Assembly: GCA_032718475.1 (NCBI GenBank)
Contig: JAUCBJ010006959.1
Location: 26,140 to 90,139, forward strand
Direction: 5' to 3'
Length of the DNA: 64,000 nt
From: Nemertoderma westbladi
Lineage: Eukaryota > Xenacoelomorpha > Nemertodermatida > Nemertodermatidae
Shown: positions 56,195 through 64,000 of the stretch, piece after piece
Position numbering within the stretch: the stretch's first letter is position 1
How the letters are laid out: each line of letters opens with the position of its first letter
Position numbers and translations under genes: made by a program
The notes under the pieces: model-generated
Database searches by the model: none
What the model was told of the DNA's origin: nothing
Seen by the model: the letters and a program-made list of their open reading frames with translations, nothing else

Positions 56195-56233
<39 letters not shown>
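55881..56233 (+). pseudogene. CR1/L2-type LINE, 3' end
   Basis: Continuation of the LINE cut at 48220. In broken frames it shows the end of the reverse-transcriptase protein (a YTLSVPRYN, SRAFKYAAPVVFNSLPGL type segment). It then has the short 3' UTR ending gggcgctttataaataactg and a (tta)n tail at 56199-56233, the usual 3' microsatellite of this LINE type. Confidence 0.85.
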
Positions 56234-56235
<2 letters not shown>

Positions 56236-58292
56236 GTGTTATTATTACCCACCAAAATGGGTTTGCTACACAATAAAGTCAGGGAAGCAATTAATTAAGG
56301 CCTTGTGGCCAAACAGTTGAACCACGCATTGCGTTTTCTATGTAATTTGTTATACCCTTTGTGCCTTAAGATGTAGGTAGGACTACGTTCAGTGGCTAAA
56401 TCCGACATAGATGAACCGCTATTACATTGTTGCTAGCATTGTCTAATTGACGTCGCACCATCACCACGTGCCCATGCAATTAATCTATTAAATATAAAGA
56501 CAGGATTTACTAAATAAGTAAATAAAATAGAAATACAATAAAATTAGACATAAAAAAAAATAATAATAATAAAATAAAAAATTAGAATTCTCAGAAATTA
56601 ACAAATAACACGGTAAGGACCCAGCTCAAATTTTTGTATTATATATTTTTGGTAGGGCCTTTAGGGCACATTTAGGCATTATTTTTTTTTTATATTTAGT
56701 TAGTGTTTGTGTAGGTAGTGTTTGTGCGGTATATTCAGGTGCTGTTTGTTTCGGTGCGGTTTGTTGTTTTTGCTGTTAGTTGTCCATTATGGTTTGTGTC
56801 AATTTGTCTGATAAGTAGCATAGCGGCTGGGGGCGAAAGGCCCAGACATTAAAGATTTACTTATCTTATTAATTCGATTTTTCATTTTATTTTAGATTTT
56901 TGATATTTATTAATTAGAATATTTAGGCCTATTATTTTATTAATTAGAATATTTAGGCCTATTATTTTATTAATTAGAATATTTATTAATTTATTACTTA
57001 GATTTATAAATTGGAACACTAATTTATCTCACAAGTAGCTGGGCAACAATGGACTATTATTATTATTATATTGTATTACTAAATAGGTTGCTATTCATAT
57101 ATATATGAAATGCCCCGGAATATATTGTGTAGGAAAAATAATAGAATTTTAAATACTATGTTTTTTAAAAATAGGTTTTTGCGTAGGATTTAAAATCAAA
57201 ACTTAGGTTTTATAGTTTTTGCTAAATAGATTTAAAATTTCGCCTCAATGTTAAATTATCCATTTTAAGAAAGGAGCAGGTTATAGTGACACGTTACTCT
57301 GACCAAAACAATAAACTAAAGTCAATATAACAGTTTTATTTTTGGGAGTAATGCGGTTATTTGCATCGATTTTCCCCTTGAGAGGGAGAAATTTGAATTG
57401 CGTCGAAAGTACTCCCACACCCCCCCCCCCCCCTCCCTGTCTCCACAAGCCACAATATTAAAAAAAACATTCAACTAGCTATTCCACAACGAAAATAAAA
57501 TTATGTTTCATATTTTGTGATTGCATGGACAGTTTTCCGTCGGTACCAATAAACCACTAAAAGGTTTAAGTATAAATTTGGTGTAACTGGTGGAATAACG
57601 CCACAGACATCAATTTGCGGTGGTTCAACTTAACCAGTGTACTGGAACACTTTCAATGATACAAAATATTATCATATTCATGTAATGTTGTAATAAAAAT
57701 TAATTGTCTATTTTTTTAACCTTCTACAGTATTTCATTATTATTTTATATATGTTCTTTATTTTTTCACGGAGCGTGTAAACCACGTAAATTAAGTTTTA
57801 AAATTGGCTGCGCCCCCCTGGAGTGCAGAGGTGGCTGCGACGTCCCTACATTGTCTCAAGGGAAAGCTACTATTGTCATCCAAACAACAATTAGTCATAT
57901 ACTGCTACTCAAAATATTTGTAGCTGGTGATAACAGCCAATCAGGGCATCAGCAACCCACAACTAACAAGTCTACCAAACTAGATCCCCTGACACTCGGC
58001 AAGTCTCCAGTCTACCGCTACTGGACTGAAAGTAAAACATATTAGAAATGTTTGAAATGAAAACCTTCAGTCACTTCGCATTATTTTTTATAATACTTTC
58101 TTCCTGATTGATACCTGACACATATTATATTCTAGACCGCAGACTGAGTTTTTGTGAGGTCTTAAATCTTACCCACTCTGCCTCAAGGTGGTAAAGTGAT
58201 TACTGATTAGGGGACATCTGCTTAGATTTTGCTTCTGATTCATTAACACTTAACATAACGTCTCGTGCTGCGCGAAGACCTATATATGTAAA
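56234..58292. other. middle part of the GTPase intron
   Basis: AT-rich, non-coding. Contains a 30-bp repeat at about 56907-56995 (three copies built on taattagaatatttaggcct), a C run at 57420-57434 and short ATT tracts. The open frame at 57704-58045 has no recognisable domain. Confidence 0.5.
56907..56995. repeat. 30-bp tandem repeat, three copies
   Basis: taattagaat recurs at 56911, 56941 and 56971, with atttaggcctattattt between; the third copy is partial. Confidence 0.88.
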
Positions 58293-58470
58293 GTTGTGAG
58301 ACGCCGGGCTCACAATCTATTGGTTGTAGGTTCAACCCCGCCAGAGTCAACTCAGCCTTTCATCCAATGGGGTCGATATAATGAGTAGGGCCTACCATTT
58401 AAATTACTCAGAGCAAAACTAGGGATCAGAGTAGCGCCCGGGCACCCATACCTTCATCTGGCTGTAATTT
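58293..58470 (+). mobile_element. SINE fragment of the same family as 42184, 5' truncated
   Basis: Contains the B-box side of the tRNA head (tgtaggttcaaccccgcc) and the conserved body words cagcctttcatcc and ggggtcgatataatgagta, then diverges after gtagcgcccgggca. The A-box half is missing or degraded. Just upstream, ctcgtgctgcgcgaag also occurs at 44726, marking another shared repeat. Confidence 0.75.
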
Positions 58471-58944
58471 TGACTTACGGACTCAGACAAAATCTGAAAA
58501 CTTCTTATAACTTACAACCACATTACACAACCACATCCTCTGTATGTCCGTTTGACATCTGCCTGGCTAATTAATCTATCTTTTATCTTCAATTAATCTA
58601 CTTTACCGAGGTATGCAAGTTCTGAATACCCCCTTTAAATGCTCTAGATGCTTCTGCTCTAGATGGTATCCCAAAGAGCCTACCAATTTACTTTGCATTT
58701 TCCATCAAATTGGTATCATTGTGTGCCCTTTTCGAATAAACCAAACAACCTATTATCTGTCAAAAGACAGTATACGAATATAAAGTAGATCACATTTGTT
58801 TATATAAACAACATTTTATATCCCACCGGGATATAAAGAGCAAACTTTATATCCCACTGGGATAAAAAGATCTATCTTATAACCGGAAACTTTCCATGAA
58901 ATTCGGTAATAAAGACCGTTTTTAGGAAAAAATATTTTATTTAG

Positions 58945-59177
58945 GCAATGAAAGATTCGATGCGCTCACTCAAAACTATTATCGGAATGCAGCAGCTGCT
59001 ATAATTTGTTATGACGTATCTGACCGAGATTCTTATGAACATGTTGATTCGTGGAAGACGCGGCTCCTAGACAGAACAACGGGGGTAGATGGAGTTGCTC
59101 CCGTGATTGGAATTTGCGCTACCAAATGTGACGTAAAAGAAAGTGTTCGAGTAATTAGTAACAAAGATGGAATTCAG
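58945..59177 (+). CDS. Rab-like small GTPase, exon with switch II and G4 box
   Basis: Joins the exon at 42657 in phase to complete the DTSGNERFDA switch II. It continues with NYYRNAAAAIICYDVSDRDSYEHVDSWK, typical of Rab proteins (split here only for reading: NYYRNAAAA, ICYDVSDRDSY). The acceptor is tattttatttag ending at 58944 and the donor is gtaact at 59178. Two canonical positions are altered: the switch II glutamine needed for GTP hydrolysis is N (GNE for GQE), and the base-recognition box reads TKCD in place of NKxD. Both suggest altered nucleotide handling; neither shows loss of function by itself. Confidence 0.88.
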
Positions 59178-59551
59178 GTAACTTACAGGTATATATAAGA
59201 ATTTAGGTTAATAAACAGCTTTTTTCATATAAGTATAATTTTATATTTTCGATCCCTAGATGATACAGCACTGTTTGGTCACAGTGCTTTAAATTCCTCA
59301 ATTTCTTCCTTAACTGGTCGATAAATGGGAACCAAGGCAACTTGGGAAACAGAGTGGAAGGGTTTACTGTTGAAGATGATCACACATAGTGGTGAACAGG
59401 CATTCCTTGGCTTAACGAGCTTAAAAGATTCTCCCATTCATTTATTAAAAAATGATTTTTGTGGAATGCCATAAAATAAGATTCATTTTCAATATAGTAT
59501 CCATCATTATATATTTAATTAACTATTTTCCATCATTACTACATTTTGCAG

Positions 59552-59779
59552 CTCGCTAAATTCTGTAAGGTCAAACATTTCTGGATGACGTCCGCAAAGG
59601 ACAACACTAATGTTAGTGAAATGTTTTACGATATTACCAGCCGACTTGTACGCAACTGGAAAATCGGACAATTGGACAGTTGTCGCTCTGAAGGTTCACG
59701 TGATTCACCCTCATTCCACGTTATTCAACCAGTTGATGGGCAGTCGAGAGTTCGCGAGAAAAACTGTTGCAATGTTTAA
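59552..59779 (+). CDS. Rab-like small GTPase, last exon with prenylation motif
   Basis: Acceptor tacattttgcag at 59540-59551, phase 0. Encodes LAKFCKVKHFWMTSAKDNTN, which contains the SAK guanine-recognition box, the last helix (MFYDITSRLVRNW), a variable tail, and the C-terminus CCNV before TAA. The paired cysteines near the end are expected to be geranylgeranylated, anchoring the protein to a membrane. The intron before it is 374 bp. Confidence 0.9.
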   Translation, partial: LAKFCKVKHFWMTSAKDNTNVSEMFYDITSRLVRNWKIGQLDSCRSEGSRDSPSFHVIQPVDGQSRVREKNCCNV

Positions 59780-60839
59780 TTAATAAGCCTAATTAATATA
59801 AAATGAAGTATTAGTACATTTGAGTCTCCATTTACATTTTATTAAGATGGGGGGAGGGGGGGTGGGGGGCATTTCGCAAACTTTATCAAAGAGTTTAAAT
59901 TGTCATAACAGGAGAACCAAAATAGCAAAATAACAAAATATATTTTTCTTGGTTCTATATGAACTACTGTAAGAAGTTAAGGGGAAAGATGTTGAAAAAT
60001 TAGGCTTATCGCGATAGAAATACAGTCCATTTCTCTTTCAAAGTATCAAAGCATGAAAACTTTTCAATGAAACGTAAATAAAAATATTCAAATAGTTCTC
60101 ACATGAATTATCTTCAAAATGAATAATAAACCACCTACTCAGAATGAAGACTTCTCAAGAAATATGATTTTTAAAATCCCTGATCAGGTAAAATGTTGTT
60201 TCCCAGAAAATGCATTTAAAGATAAGGTATAGAAATCAGTTCATAAATATCGATATTATTTCAAAATTAGAGATCTATGATGTTTAACCTATATTATTTT
60301 CATTACTATTAAAAGCCGGGTCACATTCAGATGGAATTATGAAAACTCCCATAGTAAATAACAATAGTCATAGGGAGGGCCAATCACCTACTACTCATTA
60401 TTTATGACTGCAACGCAGTATTTTGCCGGAAGCTTGAAGATGGCTTAACAAATGCCCTGTTATTCAATAATCATAAAACAACTGCCTTCTATATCAAGAT
60501 ATGATACTCTTTTATATGAAATTATCAATTTAAGCACCAATGAGTTTGAAAATTTACAGAAATTGAATGCAAACAACAATCTTCATCATATTTATCAATC
60601 AATAATGCAATAGATTGGACAAAAACACTTCTTCTACCCGATATGTTTTGACAATGAATCAAGATATGGAAAATATTTTAAATACTTTCAAAAATCCTGT
60701 TCTCTTTACAATCCTCCAAATCCACCAGGAACATAAGCTTTACTTGTAGATGGATTGCTTATAGTTCGTTTCCTACTTTGTGATTGTGATTGTTTATTTA
60801 GGATGGGTGTACCTATCTTCCTGGCCCTTTTAGCTTTCA
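59780..60839. other. region downstream of the GTPase gene
   Basis: 3' UTR and intergenic sequence; a G-rich run at 59847-59870. No other gene supported. Confidence 0.5.
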
Positions 60840-62320
60840 CTTTTATTGTATGCTTCCTCTTCCTTTGATGGCTCGTGGTTTGAAGGGATTAGGATTTGAT
60901 AAGTCATGGATTGCTTTAGCAATAACAGTTGCCTTATGCTTAGCTCTTTTTGCAGCTGTTCCTATAGCTTTTGAAGCTCGTTTGTGGTATTTTCGAACAG
61001 ACAAATTGACAGAGGAAACCGCATGGTTCTGGGTTGATAGTCGATTCAATGTTTCCTGTCTGCCAGCAAATCCAGAATTAAAATATACAATGCTGCTCAA
61101 CACAGCCAGCTTGACTCGTTGCTTTGCAAAGAATCTGAGTTTTGGAACTCAAGCCCAAATCAATGAGTGAAATGACTCATTCTGGATTTGAGTGTAACCA
61201 GGTAACCCGGTGAACACCTTTCAAGAAGTTTGTCCTCATAGAATCGATAGAACACTGGAAGTAAGAGGCCTTAAAATATCGGATCCAAGAAGTGGGACTT
61301 TTGAGGAGGTTATCGCCCTGTTCGACGGAATGAACACCATGAGTTTGGTCCTATAGGACTATAGGAATGCCTTTCAGCTAAAGATTTTCTTAGGATGCAG
61401 TGTCTAAAACTTACTAGAATATCCGTTTTCTTGCGTTTCACATGCATTTGGTTTGACTCACCAGCACTCTATCAAGCTTTTTGCAGTTACTGCGTATAGC
61501 TTTACCATAATATTCAGAGAGAATTTTACAGTTTGTGCGATTTAACCTGTGGGGAGCCCCTCCATTGAACTTATTATACCCCAAATTTCCTTTCGTGTTA
61601 GACGAAATGTCTCTTAGAGCCTTATGCAAGTGCTTTTGGACATGGTTGATACAGTCAACTGTTTTCACACACTGGCACTGGCATGTTTTCCTTGGTCATG
61701 ATCACCCCAATATTTCTGACCCTCGACAGAACGATTGAATTTTATATTTTCTTCCTTTGTCATAGATAGATATTTATCACAATTAGCAGCATCCCTGTAA
61801 ACCCAACAAATTTCGTTAAAACTATTAGTATCCCAATCACAGACAAATTCGTTGAAACAAAGACTGTCGTCTGGTTCATAAATTATATCTTTAGATCTAT
61901 TAAATATTTCAAGATATTGTACTCCATGGCACCAATTGATTCTGTAAATTTTACTTTACAGTCATTACAAGAATGCTGGTGAGTTTCTATCCAAGTCTTA
62001 TAACTATCTTTACTTTTGTCACCTGAATAGAACTCAACCCTCTTACATATTTTCGATCTTATACCATAGTCAAGGACTTTTCTAGTTTCCATAGAAATTA
62101 CAAAACTTGCACCATGGAGGGAAGTATGGCCTCTCTTGTGCCAAAGTTCCATCTCCAATTACAGAGACTGGCACATTATTTTCTCCTTTACTCAGAACCT
62201 TACGAGCCTGAATCATGTTAGCCCCAACAACTTCCTCGTGAATGTTTATAATTTCATCAACCATTGAGGAGAAAGTAGACTTGGATAAATTACAGGGTAT
62301 GTCCATAATCTCACTCAATG
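60840..62320 (-). pseudogene. Mutator-like transposase-domain protein, broken
   Basis: Minus-strand pieces in order: 62318-62082 (EIMDIPCNLSKSTF, VGANMIQARKVLS, VSVIGDGTLAQERPY), 62158-61883 (KRGHTSLHGASFVISMETRK, DYGIRSKICKRVEFY), 61668-61438 (VDCINHVQKHLHKALRDI, LSEYYGKAIRSN), then degraded sequence to 61180, and 61103-60843 (VYFNSGFAGRQETLNRL and a basic tail). These match, in order, the Mutator-like transposase-domain proteins common in invertebrate genomes, as far as I can judge by eye. Several frame changes show it is a relic. The N-terminal part is missing or beyond recognition upstream of 62320. Confidence 0.75.
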
Positions 62321-64000
62321 TATGTTCGCGCTTTCAGACCTTTGGCAGTTTAATCCGCCAAATTAAGATGTCTTCTAGATATTAAATCGCTTTTTAGCCT
62401 ATGACAAGTATTTGATTCACTACACTAGTCGAAACCAATCTGTGCGCGATCATTCACCCGCTGGATATTCCCGGGAGATTGGGTTCGACGGTTTAATTTT
62501 ATTGCTATGTAAGCCTAATGTATTATTCGACTGACAGTATTATATAATCTCTGACAATATTATTCACCTTCGGGAATATTAACAGTTCCTTTAGGACGTG
62601 GCGCTTTATCTATATAAACAGAGTTATGACTTAAACTACTCACAACGATATGGCTTAATTATAATTCACATATATGGCGCATTCTTTAGGAATTGCTTCT
62701 TTAACAGACTCACTCATACACAATGCTGCACAATACTGCACACTAATCTGCCAATCTTCACTGATTTTAGTCACATATAAAAGGAACACAGACTGACTCA
62801 TGTAGGGTCTATCAAATAACATTAGATTCACTTCAAACCACTTTAACATAAGTCACAATCGTTATTGGTAACCTTTCTCTCTTACCTTCGGTATATCAAG
62901 AATATTGGGTTTTCGGGGTTATTTCTCGTTATTCCAATATAATAATTCATCAACCAATATAATGAATAACCGACAACAAATAGCAGTATACAGTATTGAT
63001 TGAGCAGGTAATTTTTAGCAGTTTCGCAGTTATTAAAAGCCGTGTGTCAGCAGCCGCCAGTTATACGTCAGCAGTTAAAGGATATATGTCCTTATAATTA
63101 AACCTACTAGTGTTGAGCTAAAAAGCAGAAAGCACAAAACACTACAAAGCCGTTCTTTCGTGGCTTTGAAAAACTCGTGACTACTACTCTATACGAGGAT
63201 ACCAACTACCCTTATTCCACGAAGCTCCCGTTCAACACAGAGAAAGAGCAGTGAGATAGGAAAATTTCAGTTCAGTAGCTCTGTGATAGGTCAAAATCAA
63301 GGCTAACTCAAATTCTATTGGGAGATACAAAAACAAGGCTATGACGCAACCTTCCTAGGCTGGTTGGCCGATTAAACAGAGCCCAGATACCTGCGTACAG
63401 CAAATCAGCCAATAAGCTGGTAGCTTGCGCTATTCGAGTTATAGATCCCCTTTTAGAGTATTCAGCGACTGGGGGGGAACTGGTTAGCAAGGCAAACGAA
63501 TCAGTTATCCCACAAAAGCTTTTACACCGCTCCCAGAAAATGGGATTTAAGTCTATAAAATATACAAAATCACAATTTCTAATATACATAAATACTCTAA
63601 ACAGTTAGTCTTTCTTGCGCGGACGGCGTTTACGCAGTTTTTTAAAGCTAGCAAGAGTCATTTTCTCTTTGGGGGAAGCCACTTTACTAGGAGGGCCATA
63701 ACTCCTGGGTGAAGGGTGCAATATGATTGCATTAAAAGGTTTGGGTTTACGGTCGGTGTCTCGTCCATTTCGATATGCTTCTCCTCGAGCTGATTTTCCT
63801 CCGCTTGTCATGGGATACGTTCGTCCAAAACTCTCGCAGAGAATAGGGTTTTCTAAGCTTGATATCTTCTTTGAGATTCGAGGTTTCCCAATCGAACTGA
63901 GATAAGGCCAATTTGTTTATCGATTGGACTTACTGTTGTAACTTACGTTTATCTGAACAAACGCAGGTTTCTTTTTTGATCTTTATAGAATAGCGTTTAA
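62321..64000. other. window end, nothing firmly supported
   Basis: Open frames of 60-93 codons occur on both strands (for example 63308-63589 and 63605-63811 on the minus strand, the latter ending in a lysine/arginine-rich tail). I recognise no domain and see no splice structure to choose between them. The sequence may be upstream or related to the Mutator-like relic. Confidence 0.4.

Noticed and set aside
57704-58045. 113-codon frame with a hydrophobic N-terminus
   Set aside because: Starts at a non-ATG codon in AT-rich DNA and has no recognisable domain; the hydrophobic start is expected by chance.
60850-61170. 106-codon plus-strand frame with a membrane-like segment
   Set aside because: It is the antisense of the Mutator-like relic's C-terminal block, which fits better.

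Overview
The window is eukaryotic genomic DNA, most likely from a marine invertebrate animal. The evidence is a spliced Rab-like GTPase gene with GT-AG introns, a Polinton/Maverick element, Ty3/gypsy and non-LTR retrotransposons, a tRNA-derived SINE and two long satellite arrays. I cannot name the species. Most of the window is repeats; the only host gene I can support is the GTPase.

Layout. 1-13114 is a 69-bp tandem satellite with higher-order periods of about 3.45 kb and 1.83 kb, interrupted twice by copies of one 159-bp poly-A insertion. 13115-16750 is mostly unannotated sequence, with a poly-C minisatellite and the 3' end of a LINE on the minus strand. 17198-20061 is a second satellite with a 34-bp unit. 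20638-20786 is a 48-bp minisatellite that recurs at 40936-41127.

20811-38751 is a Polinton of 17.94 kb. It has about 320-bp terminal inverted repeats, AG...CT ends and a perfect 6-bp target duplication (gctgta). Its left half, on the plus strand, carries a 348-aa protein, a protein-primed family B DNA polymerase and, overlapping the polymerase's end, a small protein that looks like a two-repeat TATA-binding protein (TBP). Its right half, on the minus strand, carries an acidic protein, a RING protein, the packaging ATPase, a pVI-like protein, a small basic ORF, the integrase, two paralogous minor-capsid-type proteins, a basic GG-motif protein, the major capsid protein, an adenain-type protease and a possible degenerate exonuclease. 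The polymerase has a frameshift, and the major capsid gene appears to have an internal deletion plus a frame change, so this copy looks defective while most of its other genes are open.

41407-42135 holds two hairpin arrays of a 15-bp repeat, followed by a tRNA-derived SINE with a 10-bp target duplication. 42502-59779 contains three exons of the Rab-like GTPase. Its 16.3-kb intron holds a CR1/L2-type LINE (about 46.2-56.2 kb) that is itself split by a 7.65-kb Ty3/gypsy element with 206-bp LTRs and a gtac target duplication. 60840-62320, minus strand, is a broken gene for a Mutator-like transposase-domain protein. The rest, to 64000, holds nothing I can support.

The most unusual signal is in the Polinton. 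A TBP-like protein keeps all four DNA-wedging phenylalanines and sits just after the polymerase gene. The region upstream of the polymerase carries repeated octamer-like motifs (ATTTGCATGTAAA), and the neighbouring 348-aa protein has a possible PC4-like segment and a nuclear-localisation-like tail. Together they suggest an element that brings part of its own transcription machinery. This reading is inference from sequence only.
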